Of a stretch of 64,000 nt of DNA, positions 51,356-60,890 are shown one piece after another. Every line of letters starts with the position of its first letter. Position 1 is the stretch's first letter. This stretch comes from Reinekea marinisedimentorum (GTDB taxonomy: Bacteria; Pseudomonadota; Gammaproteobacteria; Pseudomonadales; Natronospirillaceae), in the NCBI RefSeq assembly GCF_004341165.1, contig NZ_SLZR01000006.1, forward strand, positions 1-64,000. The letters are read 5' to 3'. The translations under genes and the position numbers were made by a program. Under the pieces are notes generated by a model, which was given only the letters and a program-made list of their open reading frames with translations, was not told the DNA's origin and did not search any database.

Positions 51356-52620
51356 GCTACGTTTTTCATGTAGAAATCCAGAATTTTAAGCTCCGGTGTC
51401 GCTTTGAGCAGGTATTTTTGGGCCAGCAAGACGGCTTTTGTTGCCGGGAACTTCTGAGCCAGAAAGTAATAGTAGTAGGGGTTTTCATCCAGCGTCTTGT
51501 TTTGAATGACTTCCTGAGTGAAGGCATCCAGCAACTTCAGCGGCGGTAATTCGGCTTCTAAGCCGTGCTCAGCAATAAACTTATTGGCCTTGCTGCGGGT
51601 TTTATCGATAGCCCGGTCTATGGCTCTTGCCAGTTCTCCATAAGCGTACTTTTTAATTCGTTCTACCCGCAGCATTCGGCCACACACCTCCAGTGTTTTG
51701 AGCAGATGCCGTTGGTCGTGCCTCATCGCATCGGGAAACAGCGTCAGCAGTGGAGTCATTTGCGCCCGCAGCTCTTGCCTGCCTGCAAACTCTTTCTCCA
51801 GTGCATCGTTTTTGGTCAGGAAATATTCGTAGCCGATGAGTTCGTCAAATACCCGCATGGCGTCCAGGTAGCCTAATTGCCAGAACAGGTGGATGAAATC
51901 CGGCGTGAAATCGAAGGCATTGCCCATGTCGATCGAGTTTTTTATATAAACGGTTTGCGAGCCTTCTGTCCTGGGGCGGCGGCTAAAGCCAATGCCGGAA
52001 ATATCCACCAGAATGATTCTCCGGTAGCCTCGTCTGCGGGCCATTCGATAGGGTACGTTATCGTAAAGGCCGCCATCCACATACTGTTTGCCCTGAATTT
52101 TAGGCCGCTCAAAGCCGGGAAAGGCCGCACTGGCCATGACATAATTAACTAGCTGACCTTGCTCCATATCTTCAATAAAGACTTCCCGCGGTTTAAAGTC
52201 GCTAACGTTTACCGTGGTGATGCCGAAATCGAATCCTGAGTTGCGGATTTGCTCCTCATTGAGTGCACCTTCCAGAAGCTCTCGCATTGGACTGGTATCC
52301 AGCCCTTTGCGCTCAACAAAATTGTTGTATGCCGCCTGCCAGTATTTTAACGGATGTCGATTCATCGATTCTTCATCCGTCAGGGCTTCTTCTTTCGAAA
52401 GTCTGATCAGCGATTTAATATTGATTGAGCGGGCGATGTGCAGAAGTTCTTCTTCTGCACCCTGAGATAAAAACGCAGAAATGATGGCGCCAATGGAGTT
52501 ACCAATAAAGGCGTTCACCGGAATTTGCAGTTCCTGTAGCGCCTGCCAAACACCAATATGGTAAACGCCTTTCGCGCCACCACCACCTAAAACAAGGCAA
52601 TAGGGTTTGTCTGCATTCAT
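51343..52620 (-). CDS. Patatin-like phospholipase
   Basis: A 425-residue patatin-family lipid hydrolase with a Ser/Asp dyad. The oxyanion loop is GGGGAKG (12-18), the nucleophile elbow is GNSIG (Ser42), and the aspartate is in VDGGLYD (D183). After the catalytic domain a 200-residue helical C-terminal part follows; I do not recognise it. There is no signal peptide, so it is probably cytoplasmic. The gene follows the debranching enzyme gene after 44 bases that contain an inverted repeat. Confidence 0.85.
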   Translation of the reverse strand: MNADKPYCLVLGGGGAKGVYHIGVWQALQELQIPVNAFIGNSIGAIISAFLSQGAEEELLHIARSINIKSLIRLSKEEALTDEESMNRHPLKYWQAAYNNFVERKGLDTSPMRELLEGALNEEQIRNSGFDFGITTVNVSDFKPREVFIEDMEQGQLVNYVMASAAFPGFERPKIQGKQYVDGGLYDNVPYRMARRRGYRRIILVDISGIGFSRRPRTEGSQTVYIKNSIDMGNAFDFTPDFIHLFWQLGYLDAMRVFDELIGYEYFLTKNDALEKEFAGRQELRAQMTPLLTLFPDAMRHDQRHLLKTLEVCGRMLRVERIKKYAYGELARAIDRAIDKTRSKANKFIAEHGLEAELPPLKLLDAFTQEVIQNKTLDENPYYYYFLAQKFPATKAVLLAQKYLLKATPELKILDFYMKNVAGKL

Positions 52621-52639
52621 TGGTTTTTTCCCGAGCGAC

Positions 52640-52667
52640 TAGTGTAATAACAGAAGATATTACACTA
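52640..52667. repeat. 10-base inverted repeat between patatin and debranching genes
   Basis: TAGTGTAATA and TATTACACTA are perfectly complementary with an 8-base loop. It lies 20 bases upstream of the patatin start and touches the stop codon of the debranching gene. It lacks a T-run, so it may be an operator or a weak attenuator. Confidence 0.4.
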
Positions 52668-54716
52668 ATTTTCGTTGCCGGAAATGGCATACGTACCCGG
52701 CACAGCCGGAGCCAAAACCACCTCTTTTTCGTTCGGGTCTTTAACATTGAGTTGATAGGCGTGAATCACTCTCAGGCATTCTGCAACCGACCAGGCCTGA
52801 TTAAAGCAGCCCCGGGCAGTATGAGGGGCGTCGCCATCAAAAATTTCTGAGATACCCTGAATACCGGCCTCGGTATAAAAGTGCTGTTTCAACCCTTCAA
52901 GTAAGCTGGCGGCGTATTCCGGATCTTTCTTTAATTTCATGGTGGCATCAATAAAAGGCCCCATTAACCATGCCCAGACCGTTCCCTGATGGTACGCCTG
53001 GTCGCGCCGTTCCAGAGTTCCGTAGTATTCGCCTTTGTACTGGGTGTGTTCTTTGGCCAGGGTACGCAGGCCTTTGGGCGTATAGAGTTTTTCATGAACG
53101 GTATTGTAGATTTTCGTCATGCGATCTTCATCGAAAGCGCTGTAAGGAAGGCTTATGGCAATAATCTGGTTGCAGCGGATAAGGTCTGAACGCCCCTGTT
53201 CATTAATGACATCAAAACAGGCGTTTTGGGTTTCATTCCAGAATTGCAGGTTGATCTGCTCTTTAACCTTAGGGATCAGATAGGAAAAAGACTGGCATTC
53301 TTTTTTGAGTCGCTGGCAGCATTCATCGGCAAAGCAAAGCGCGTTGTACCAAAGGGCGTTAATTTCTATGGCCTTACCATGGCGGGAGGTTATGGCTTTG
53401 CCGTTATAGCAGGCATCCATCCAGGTTAGCTTGGTTTCCGGGCTTCCACCTTTGATCAGGCCATCGTTATCTATGCCGATGCCATAGCGGGTACCGCGGA
53501 TATGATGCCGGATGATGTCGCACAAATCCTGGCCGATTTCATTGTCTAGGAATGCCCAGTCTTGAGTGTGTTCAATATACTTTTGAACGGCCCAGAAGAA
53601 CCACAGGCTGGCATCAATGGTGTCGTAATCAATTGATTCACCGGCTCGGGTAGGGAAGCGGTTGGGCAATAAGCCGGCATTAAGAAAGTGCGCATAAGAT
53701 TTGAGTATCGATTTGGCAAGGTCGAAGTTGCCGGTCGTTAAGGCAATTCCGGGCAGAGAGATCATTGTGTCTCTGCCCCAATCGCCAAACCAGGGGTAGC
53801 CGGCAACGATGGCGTTTTCCGGGTGGCGCTGACGCCTGGTCATAAACTGCATGGCGCAATGGCTCAGGTCGTTGGCAAAGCGGTTGTCGCTGTAAACGCA
53901 GGAGGTAAGCTGCGTTTTTTTCTGAAATGCCTGAGTGCTGAACGGCCACGATTCTTCCAGTGTGCCCACCATATAACAACACTCACCCACATGCAGTTCG
54001 ATGGTGCTCTGCTGCACTTTCAAAGAAGCATCGCTCACGGCATAGCCCTGATCTTCAACTTCCAACGCGTAATAGAGGTTGCTGATCTGGTTGCCTAGCG
54101 AAGGCTCAAACCATTCGGTTTTTTGTTTGGAGTTAGCGTCTGGTGTTTGTGCTGAAAGTCGCAGTACCTGATCATCGAAATGAATCGCCTGATGGGAAGG
54201 TTGCACCCGCCAGTTAAATATGTCCTGCTCAGAAAGAGAGCTTCTGCATGAGGTAATCTCTCTGAAGTGCACGTAGTTTTCCAGCTTCAGTTTAATGGAC
54301 GGTGCAGAATTACTGGTTGAGATAAGGGTGTATTTCAGAATGGTGGTATTACTGCCTTGTTCCATCAGCAGTTCTTTCTTGATTTGATTGCCGTCTACGT
54401 TGTAGTGCCAGGTGGGTATTTCTCCCCCGTCGAAAGCCGTGATAAAGCGATGCCCGTTGTGACACTTGCGCTGATTGTTTTCGATCCACTGGCGCGCATC
54501 CAGACTGGTGCCATTCACAGTCTCAATGCAGCTGTGCCAACACAACCGGCGACCCATTGGTGGTGATGTCGCCTGAATTAACAGCCCATGATAGCTTCGG
54601 CTCAAACCACCGGTAACCGATAGGTTGGCATAACTGCCAGCACCATTGGTTATCAGGCATTCGTTGCGATGCTCGATGGGTACCTGATAATTGTTGTGAG
54701 GGGGGAGTGCGCTCAT
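52665..54716 (-). CDS. Glycogen debranching enzyme / amylo-alpha-1,6-glucosidase family protein
   Basis: A 683-residue GH133-type debranching family protein. The N-terminal GDE_N-like part has NGAGSYANLSVTGGLSRSYHGLLI near residues 24-47. The C-terminal (alpha/alpha)6 domain has YPWFGDWGRDTMISL, D-T-I-D-A-S-L-W-F, LTWMDAC and YHQGTVWAWLMGPF. These proteins cleave alpha-1,6 branch points in glycogen or act on related glucans. No other glycogen gene is nearby. It may share its transcript with the patatin gene. Confidence 0.85.
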   Translation of the reverse strand: MSALPPHNNYQVPIEHRNECLITNGAGSYANLSVTGGLSRSYHGLLIQATSPPMGRRLCWHSCIETVNGTSLDARQWIENNQRKCHNGHRFITAFDGGEIPTWHYNVDGNQIKKELLMEQGSNTTILKYTLISTSNSAPSIKLKLENYVHFREITSCRSSLSEQDIFNWRVQPSHQAIHFDDQVLRLSAQTPDANSKQKTEWFEPSLGNQISNLYYALEVEDQGYAVSDASLKVQQSTIELHVGECCYMVGTLEESWPFSTQAFQKKTQLTSCVYSDNRFANDLSHCAMQFMTRRQRHPENAIVAGYPWFGDWGRDTMISLPGIALTTGNFDLAKSILKSYAHFLNAGLLPNRFPTRAGESIDYDTIDASLWFFWAVQKYIEHTQDWAFLDNEIGQDLCDIIRHHIRGTRYGIGIDNDGLIKGGSPETKLTWMDACYNGKAITSRHGKAIEINALWYNALCFADECCQRLKKECQSFSYLIPKVKEQINLQFWNETQNACFDVINEQGRSDLIRCNQIIAISLPYSAFDEDRMTKIYNTVHEKLYTPKGLRTLAKEHTQYKGEYYGTLERRDQAYHQGTVWAWLMGPFIDATMKLKKDPEYAASLLEGLKQHFYTEAGIQGISEIFDGDAPHTARGCFNQAWSVAECLRVIHAYQLNVKDPNEKEVVLAPAVPGTYAISGNEN

Positions 54717-54837
54717 CGAACTTCAACTCTTCGTTGTCAAAATGATAAGCATGAGTTTAGTCGAGAATTTAATAAGGCGATTGAGTAAATGGTAATTTTT
54801 AAGCTGAAGAATAGGTTTTATTGCGAAGTGAAGGTAA

Positions 54838-54862
54838 GCGCCTTGCTCGGCGAGCAAGGCGC
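54838..54862. terminator. Strong stem-loop after the 61-residue ORF
   Basis: An 11-base-pair perfect stem (GCGCCTTGCTC with its complement) and a 3-base loop lie 12 bases beyond the stop codon of the minus-strand small gene. No T-run follows, but the stem is very stable. Confidence 0.55.
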
Positions 54863-54873
54863 CCGATTAAAGG

Positions 54874-55059
54874 TTACAGAAGGTGGGGGTTGGCTCTTTT
54901 ATAATCACGCAGAGCTTTGCGGGCAGTCTCAACCTGATTATACAGCCTGATTCGCTCTGCTTTATCACCGGTTCCATTTGGGTTTTCTTTAACAAAAGCG
55001 CGCTTGTCCGCTTCTGCGGCTTCAATTGCCTGCTCAAGCGCTTCCAGTTGTGAGTCCAT
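54874..55059 (-). CDS. Small charged protein of unknown function
   Basis: A 61-residue, Glu/Ala/Lys/Arg-rich protein that looks like one or two amphipathic helices. The product starts LEALEQAIEAAEADKRAF after M-D-S-Q. It has a reasonable GAGAG SD upstream of the ATG at 55059 and a stable stem-loop downstream, so it appears to be a real monocistronic gene. No known motif is recognised. Confidence 0.55.
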   Translation of the reverse strand: MDSQLEALEQAIEAAEADKRAFVKENPNGTGDKAERIRLYNQVETARKALRDYKRANPHLL

Positions 55060-55284
55060 GCTTTCTCTCTACTTCTTCGTTAATAATTGTATTTAGTTAC
55101 TCAACTTAAAAGAGTCATTTCCATATTCAGTGTAGACCAAGAACGTCAATAAACTGTTTATTTGATCCGTAGTCGCAATAATGCAATTGTGGCAAAGAAA
55201 GTGTAGATCTTCTAGTTTTTGTGACAGCTTTCAATAAATTGGACGAAATTTTTTGTTCATGAAAGTCATTTTGAAGAGGGTCTG

Positions 55285-55308
55285 GCTGTCTTTTCAGACA
55301 GCTTTTTT
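55285..55308 (+). terminator. Plus-strand intrinsic terminator overlapping the end of yhcC
   Basis: GCTGTCT pairs with AGACAGC around a TTTC loop and is followed by six T residues on the plus strand. It contains the stop codon of the minus-strand yhcC gene. No plus-strand gene is present upstream in 55060-55284, so it either ends an unannotated short RNA or blocks antisense transcription. Confidence 0.7.
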
Positions 55309-56205
55309 GTGAGCCTGCTTAAGCCGAGCCTCCAGGCCTGACATCACCGGCCAGCGGTCTTCTGTCCAGAGTGGCCCGAGCAGTAATTCTTTGCGGGCAA
55401 CGGTCGACATGACACGGTGCACGATCACCTCTTTAGGGGTTTGTACCAGTGCGTCGCCGACAATATCTATGTAGGTGTCGCGGTCGATGGTTTGGTATTC
55501 ACCGCGGCTGTACTGTTTGGCCAGCTCGGTGCCTTTAACGACATGAAGCGGGTGCCATTTAACGCCCTGTACGCCTTCGTTCATCACCCGCTGCCAGGAT
55601 TGCAGAACCATCTGTTTGTTCTCACCGGGCAGGCCGGCAATCAGATGGGTGCAGACATTGATGCCGTAGAGCTGAATGCGGCGCACGGCATCCTGATAGT
55701 CTGCAAAGCTGTGGCCTCGGTTGATGGCATCGAGTGTTTTATCGTGTGCGCTTTGCAAGCCCAGTTCGATCCACACTTCATAGCCCAGGTCTTTAATGCG
55801 GTTAAGCAGGGCCAGTACTTCATCTGACACACAATCTGGCCGGGTGCCAATGCAGATGCCGATAACGCAATCAGGCTTCAGCGATTCAGCGTAAAGCTCC
55901 TGAAGGTACTTCAGTTCACCGTAGGTGTTGGAATAAGCCTGAAAGTAAGCGAGGAATTTTCTGGCCTTGGTTTTTACATGCAGCCGCTCAACATTCGATT
56001 CAATCTGCTCGGTAATGCCGGTATTCGGGTCCATGTCGTTCGGGAAAAAGCTTTTGTTGTTACAAAAGGTGCAACCGCCGATGCCTTTGGTGCCGTCACG
56101 GTTTGGGCAGGTTACATCTGCGTGCAGTGACAGTTTGTAGATCTTCTCTCCGTGCTTGGCTTTCAGGTATTGTCCAAAGGTGGTCAGGTAGTCGCTCAGG
56201 GCCAT
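55294..56205 (-). CDS. yhcC: YhcC-type (TIGR01212) radical SAM protein
   Basis: A 303-residue radical SAM protein with an unusual Cys spacing (C33, C45, C48: CPNRDGTKGIGGCTFC) that defines the TIGR01212/YhcC group. V-I-G-I-C-I-G-T-R-P-D and W-I-E-L-G-L-Q-S follow. These segments match Elp3-like radical SAM relatives. The family binds a 4Fe-4S cluster and cleaves SAM, but the substrate of YhcC is not known. The stop codon sits in a stem-loop. Confidence 0.88.
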   Translation of the reverse strand: MALSDYLTTFGQYLKAKHGEKIYKLSLHADVTCPNRDGTKGIGGCTFCNNKSFFPNDMDPNTGITEQIESNVERLHVKTKARKFLAYFQAYSNTYGELKYLQELYAESLKPDCVIGICIGTRPDCVSDEVLALLNRIKDLGYEVWIELGLQSAHDKTLDAINRGHSFADYQDAVRRIQLYGINVCTHLIAGLPGENKQMVLQSWQRVMNEGVQGVKWHPLHVVKGTELAKQYSRGEYQTIDRDTYIDIVGDALVQTPKEVIVHRVMSTVARKELLLGPLWTEDRWPVMSGLEARLKQAHKKAV

Positions 56206-56362
56206 GATTTCTTTATCATCGATTTGCAGTATGGGTAGGCCGTCATGTTAATGAAAAAGGTTCTCAAAATGTTGAGGTTTGTCATCTTTTCGGGATAACA
56301 GCGTTTCAAAGCCAGGCGAATGGAGAATGAGAGTAAGATAAAAAGAGAGAAAAGCGAAGGGG

Positions 56363-56391
56363 CCTGCACCAACCCGGCGGGTCAGTGCAGG
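56363..56391 (-). terminator. Stem-loop terminator of fabAB
   Basis: CCTGCAC pairs with GTGCAGG, with an inner ACCC/GGGT pair. It lies 11 bases after the fabB stop on the minus strand, followed by a pyrimidine-rich stretch with broken T-runs. Confidence 0.65.
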
Positions 56392-56401
56392 TTAAGCGGG
56401 C

Positions 56402-57622
56402 TTAGCCCTGATACTTCTTGAAAACCAGTGTTGCGTTGGTGCCGCCAAAGCCGAAGCTGTTCGACATGACGTAATTCAGGCTAACGTCGTCCTGGCGCTC
56501 GGTTACGATGTTGACATCATCACCAGCCTCCGGATCGATGTTATCAACGTTCTTGCTCGCGGCTATGAAGTTTTCATTCATCATCACCAGCGAGTAGATC
56601 GCTTCCTGAACGCCGGTAGCGCCCAGGCTGTGGCCGGTCAGGGATTTAGTGGATGCGATAGGCGGCATCTTTTCACCGAATACTTCACGTACTGCCTTCA
56701 GCTCAGTGATGTCTCCGGCCGGTGTACTGGTGCCGTGAGCGTTAATGTAGCCGATTTCACCTTCAACATTCTGCATTGCCATTTGCATGCAGCGTACGGC
56801 GCCTTCACCGCTTGGTGCCACCATGTTGTAACCGTCGCTTGTCGCGCCGTAGCCAACCAGCTCACCGTAGATCTTCGCTCCACGGGCTTTGGCGTGTTCC
56901 AGCTCTTCAAGAACCAGCATGCCACCACCGCCGGCAATGACGAAGCCATCGCGGTCAGCATCGTAAGCACGGCTTGCCGCTTCAGGGTTATCGTTGAATT
57001 TAGTCGAGGTCGCACCCATGGCGTCAAACAGGCAGCTCATGGTCCAGTGCAGAGCTTCACCGCCGCCGGCGAATACAACATCCTGTTTACCCAGCTGAAT
57101 CAGCTCCATAGCGTTGCCAATACAGTGGGCACTGGTCGCACAGGCCGAACTGATTGAGTAGTTCACACCCTTAATTTTAAACGGGGTTGCCAGGCAGGCA
57201 GAAACCGTAGAGCCCATGGTTTGGGTGACGCGGTACGGGCCAACTCGTTTTAAGCCCTTTTCGCGCATGATGTCTGCTGCTTCCGTTTGACTGCCGGAAT
57301 CTGCACCACCGGAACCGGCAACCAGGCCAGTGCGTGGGTTTGAAACCTGATCTTCCGTTAAGCCGGCATCTTCAATTGCCTGGTTCATCGAAACGTATGC
57401 AAAACCGGCTGCATCGCCCATGAAACGGATGACTTTACGGTCGATATGGTCGGCCAGGTTAATATCAGGCTTACCGCATACCTGGCTGCGCATGCCAAGA
57501 TCAGCATATTCCTGATTAAAAGTGATGCCGGAGCGACCCTGTTTCAGGGCGTCAGTGACTGCATTTACATCGTTCCCGATACTGGAAACAATGCCCATTC
57601 CTGTAACTACAACGCGTTTCAT
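56402..57622 (-). CDS. fabB: Beta-ketoacyl-ACP synthase I
   Basis: A 406-residue condensing enzyme that extends fatty acids, including the cis-3-decenoyl intermediate of unsaturated fatty acid synthesis. The active site is Cys161 ([12 protein letters not shown]). The two histidines lie in NAHGTSTP and [11 protein letters not shown], with a C-terminal N-S-F-G-F-G-G-T-N loop. It follows fabA by 10 bases, the classic gammaproteobacterial operon for unsaturated fatty acids. Confidence 0.97.
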   Translation of the reverse strand: MKRVVVTGMGIVSSIGNDVNAVTDALKQGRSGITFNQEYADLGMRSQVCGKPDINLADHIDRKVIRFMGDAAGFAYVSMNQAIEDAGLTEDQVSNPRTGLVAGSGGADSGSQTEAADIMREKGLKRVGPYRVTQTMGSTVSACLATPFKIKGVNYSISSACATSAHCIGNAMELIQLGKQDVVFAGGGEALHWTMSCLFDAMGATSTKFNDNPEAASRAYDADRDGFVIAGGGGMLVLEELEHAKARGAKIYGELVGYGATSDGYNMVAPSGEGAVRCMQMAMQNVEGEIGYINAHGTSTPAGDITELKAVREVFGEKMPPIASTKSLTGHSLGATGVQEAIYSLVMMNENFIAASKNVDNIDPEAGDDVNIVTERQDDVSLNYVMSNSFGFGGTNATLVFKKYQG

Positions 57623-57632
57623 CAGAACCCCC

Positions 57633-58151
57633 TTATTTGACTTCTTCAGGCTTGAAAAGGCCGACTTTCAGGTCTTTGGCAAAGTAGATTTCTTTACCGT
57701 CGCATTCCACAATGCCATCCGCAATGCCCATCACCAGCTTGCTTTCGATAACACGCTTGATCTCTAGTTTATAGATGACCTTTTTGGCATCCGGCATAAT
57801 TTGACCCTTGAACTTTAGTTCGCCAACACCGAGTGCGCGACCTTTACCTGGGTTATTTCGCCAACCTAGGAAGAAGCCAACCAGCTGCCACATGGCATCC
57901 AGGCCTAAACAGCCGGGCATTACCGGGTCACCCGGGAAGTGGCACTGAAAGAACCATAGGTCAGGGTTGATATCCAACTCTGCGCGAATTACACCCTTGC
58001 CGAATTCACCGCCTTCAGACGAAATATGGGTAATGCGATCCATCATCAGCATATTGTCGACAGGGAGCTGAGCATTACCGGGGCCAAACATACGGCCGTA
58101 ACCACATTCGATCAGGTCTTCTTTACTAAAAGAGTTCGGGCGTTCAGACAT
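57633..58151 (-). CDS. fabA: 3-hydroxydecanoyl-ACP dehydratase/isomerase
   Basis: A 172-residue FabA, a hot-dog-fold enzyme that dehydrates 3-hydroxydecanoyl-ACP and isomerises trans-2- to cis-3-decenoyl-ACP. The catalytic pair is His71 ([11 protein letters not shown]) and Asp85 (GLDAMWQL). The residues correspond to H70 and D84 of E. coli. First gene of the fabAB operon. Confidence 0.97.
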   Translation of the reverse strand: MSERPNSFSKEDLIECGYGRMFGPGNAQLPVDNMLMMDRITHISSEGGEFGKGVIRAELDINPDLWFFQCHFPGDPVMPGCLGLDAMWQLVGFFLGWRNNPGKGRALGVGELKFKGQIMPDAKKVIYKLEIKRVIESKLVMGIADGIVECDGKEIYFAKDLKVGLFKPEEVK

Positions 58152-58495
58152 GTTCTATTTCCGTCACTAGTAAAATTTAACGGCACAATAGCAAAATTTT
58201 GGCGCTTTATTCGTGCGTGATAGGAAAAAGATCATTCAAATATACAGGTGTGCAGCTATTTCTTTCGCTCACCCGAATAGAAGTTACACTCATACAGTGG
58301 TTTTGAAACCGGTTAGAGTGAGATTACCTGTTGTTTACCGGCTTTAAGCAGCGGCATTTGCGGGTGTCGAAGGCGTTCCCTGAACGCTCCGATTGATTTT
58401 CGGCCACTGTAAGCGAAAAGTTAATTCTTGAACTAAATTAAAAGAAGTTTTGCCTGCAGTCATTGTTCAATTTTTTAAATTAAAAAGTCATCAAT
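58152..58495. other. Intergenic region between fabA and the TPR response regulator
   Basis: A 344-base gap between divergent genes. It must carry the fabA promoter and one for the response regulator. I see no gene and no clear FabR- or FadR-type operator in it. A pair of CGG-rich segments around 58310-58345 is not a convincing terminator. Confidence 0.5.
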
Positions 58496-60124
58496 ATGGA
58501 ATTTAGTGAATCGCAAAACCTGAAAGCATTGGTTGTGGATGATTTTGCTACGGTGCGCAAGTCCATCAAGGCAATGTTGTTAGAGCTTGGCTTTCAGCGC
58601 GTGGTTGAGGCCTTTGATGCGGAGTCGGCAACCAAGGCTGTCAGCAATTCAGATTTTGATCTGATTTTATGTGATTACAACCTTGGTAAAGGGCGGAACG
58701 GCCTGCGCCTGCTCGAAGAATGGCGTCATGAAAAACTGGTCAAGCAGGGTGCCGTATTTGTGCTGATTACCGGCGATACCTCCAAGCAGGTGGTGGTGAG
58801 TGCACTGGAATATCAGCCGGATGATTACCTTGCCAAACCTTTTACCATGGATGTACTGAAGGTGCGCATTGAGCGCTGGTTTGAGCGTCGCAAAGTGATG
58901 CTGCCAATCCTTGTGCAGCGTGAAGCCAAAGACTGGGAAGCCGTAGCTCATTCGGCGATGTCGGTCATTAACAAGCACCCGCGTTACCGGACCTTTGCGC
59001 AGAAGCAGTATGTGGAATCCATGATGCAGCGAAAGCGCTACAGCGAGGCCGAAAACTTCCTGCACGGACTGCTGGAGAAACGGGTGCAGGGCTGGGCTCA
59101 GGTTGAATTGAACCGTATCGCCATTGAGCGAAACCAACTGACTCAGGCTGAATCTGCGCTGCGTAAAGTTATTTTGAGTGAACCAAACCTGACCGATGCC
59201 TACGATTGCCTTGCCGTTGCCCTGGATAAACTGGGTAAAAAGGAAGAGCAGCAGTTTGTTATTGATCAGGCTGTCTATCTGGCACCTCAGAACATTGGCC
59301 GACTGAACCGGTTAATTGAGGTGGCTATTGAGAATCATGATTTCGCCCGCGCCAGCCAGGCATTGAAAGAACTCATCGCGCTTTCAGCGGGAACCATGCA
59401 TGAATCTATCGAGCTGTATCAGCGTTACATTCGCAGCTTAACGGAAGAGCAGGATCTGACCGAGTCGAAGGAGCGTAAGCGCGAAATCAATAAAGAAATT
59501 TCGACCACCAGTCAGAGAATGAAAAACCGCTTCGGCCGGGATATTAACGTGCGCCTGTTTAACGAGGCGATATCTGTGCGCTCTTCCGCAGAGCCGGATT
59601 CACTGAAGTTCACCCCGCGTCTGAACGACCTGTTTGCTGAAACACTGGAATGCCTGGAAGAGGTGAACGGCCTGACGGCTCTGATGGTTTCTTCAACCTA
59701 CTATCGCGCCGACCGCTTTGCCGATGGCGATGACCTGGTGCGTCGTTTCAGTAAACAGTTTGAAGATGACAGTTCCATTCTCAATGAATTGACCGACCTT
59801 CAGGCCGAGCCTGTTTCACTGGCGCTGCGTCAGCAGGCTCACTCGCTGAACCTTAAGGGCATTGAATTGTACGAGACCGGTGAATTTGGCCAGGCCATTG
59901 AGTTCTTCCAGAAGGCTATGGGGCTGTCTCCTCGCCATGCCGGTATTATCCTTAACTTTGTCCAATCCTACATGAAGCTAATGCAGCAGAGCGGCACGAA
60001 TCAGTTGATCGTGAGTAAATGCCGAGAGTTTCTCGACCGGCTTGAATATTTGCCAAAAGACCATGATCAGTACAGTCGCTACAAGAAGCTCGATAAACGC
60101 CTAATGAAATTGCAGGAGATTTAA
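58496..60124 (+). CDS. Response regulator with C-terminal TPR domain
   Basis: A 542-residue protein with an N-terminal receiver domain. Acidic residues are D15/D16, the phosphoacceptor is D60 (LILCDYNLGKG), the Thr is in LITGDT and the Lys in YLAKPF. The rest is a helical TPR array (about 130-330 and 440-520) instead of a DNA-binding output, so it probably acts through protein contacts. It pairs with the next gene, a histidine kinase, after 2 bases. The SD is weak. The receiver phosphorylation site is intact. Confidence 0.88.
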   Translation: MEFSESQNLKALVVDDFATVRKSIKAMLLELGFQRVVEAFDAESATKAVSNSDFDLILCDYNLGKGRNGLRLLEEWRHEKLVKQGAVFVLITGDTSKQVVVSALEYQPDDYLAKPFTMDVLKVRIERWFERRKVMLPILVQREAKDWEAVAHSAMSVINKHPRYRTFAQKQYVESMMQRKRYSEAENFLHGLLEKRVQGWAQVELNRIAIERNQLTQAESALRKVILSEPNLTDAYDCLAVALDKLGKKEEQQFVIDQAVYLAPQNIGRLNRLIEVAIENHDFARASQALKELIALSAGTMHESIELYQRYIRSLTEEQDLTESKERKREINKEISTTSQRMKNRFGRDINVRLFNEAISVRSSAEPDSLKFTPRLNDLFAETLECLEEVNGLTALMVSSTYYRADRFADGDDLVRRFSKQFEDDSSILNELTDLQAEPVSLALRQQAHSLNLKGIELYETGEFGQAIEFFQKAMGLSPRHAGIILNFVQSYMKLMQQSGTNQLIVSKCREFLDRLEYLPKDHDQYSRYKKLDKRLMKLQEI

Positions 60125-60126
60125 TA

Positions 60127-60798
60127 ATGGATATTCAGACTCTTATGGCCTCCACTGTCCATGATGTTAAAAACTCTTTGGGTTTCATTGAAAGCCAGCT
60201 CACTACCGTCGTTAGGCGGATAGATGGTCAGGATCCGGCCAGTGCAGAAGAGCTTCGCCGAATTCAGCTGGAATGTGCCCGTATCAATAATGGCATGGTT
60301 CATATGCTGGGTCTGTACCGGATGCAGGCGGGGCAGTTTGTTCCGGATTTTGACGAGGTGTTGGTTACCGATGTGGTCGAGTACGCTCTGTCGCGGCATA
60401 CCCCGGTGCTGAATGCGCTGGGCATTGAAGTTACGGTGACCGAAGAGGGTTTCGACGGCCTCTGGTATATGGATTCCAATCTGGTTGAAGGTATTTTATC
60501 GAATGTGGTGACCAACAGCATACGCTACACCCATTCAAAATTGCACTTTCTGGTGCGTGAAGTCGACGGTTGGTTGAACATCAGCATTCAGGATGACGGT
60601 GAAGGTTTTCCCGATAAAATGATTCACATGCTGGATCAGCCGGAAACACTTTGTTTCCATTCCGGAGCAACCGGTTTGGGGCTGTATTTTTGCCAGCAAA
60701 TTGCGCAGATGCATACCAATGGCGAGCGCAAAGGCTATGTGCAGCTGAGTAACCGAGAAGACTCAAAAGGGGCGATTTTTGATTTGTGGCTGCCCTAA
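60127..60798 (+). CDS. Small cytoplasmic histidine kinase
   Basis: A 223-residue sensor kinase without transmembrane segments or a recognisable input domain. The H-box is HDVKNSL (His12), the N-box NVVTNSIRY, G1 DDGEGFPD and G2 GATGLGLYF. It would autophosphorylate and transfer to the response regulator encoded just upstream, from which it is separated by 2 bases and an AGGAG SD. The signal is unknown. Confidence 0.87.
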   Translation: MDIQTLMASTVHDVKNSLGFIESQLTTVVRRIDGQDPASAEELRRIQLECARINNGMVHMLGLYRMQAGQFVPDFDEVLVTDVVEYALSRHTPVLNALGIEVTVTEEGFDGLWYMDSNLVEGILSNVVTNSIRYTHSKLHFLVREVDGWLNISIQDDGEGFPDKMIHMLDQPETLCFHSGATGLGLYFCQQIAQMHTNGERKGYVQLSNREDSKGAIFDLWLP

Positions 60799-60813
60799 GG
60801 CTGTATGAATTCT

Positions 60814-60821
60814 GACCGGTC
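60814..60821. promoter_or_regulatory. GACCGGTC palindrome upstream of the TetR gene
   Basis: A perfect 8-base palindrome about 70 bases before the TetR start. It could be an autoregulatory operator, judged from position only. Confidence 0.25.
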
Positions 60822-60890
60822 TGTCTGTATTCAAAGCAGATTTCTTTATGATACAGTAACTTACGAGTCTTATTGTCAGAGGGTAAACGC

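Noticed and set aside
55417..55827. 136-codon plus-strand frame inside yhcC
   Set aside because: Antisense to a clear radical SAM gene with its cysteine motif intact; no SD and no family resemblance.
58310..58345. ACCGG repeats upstream of the TPR response regulator as a possible terminator or operator
   Set aside because: The copies do not form a stable stem and spacing is irregular.
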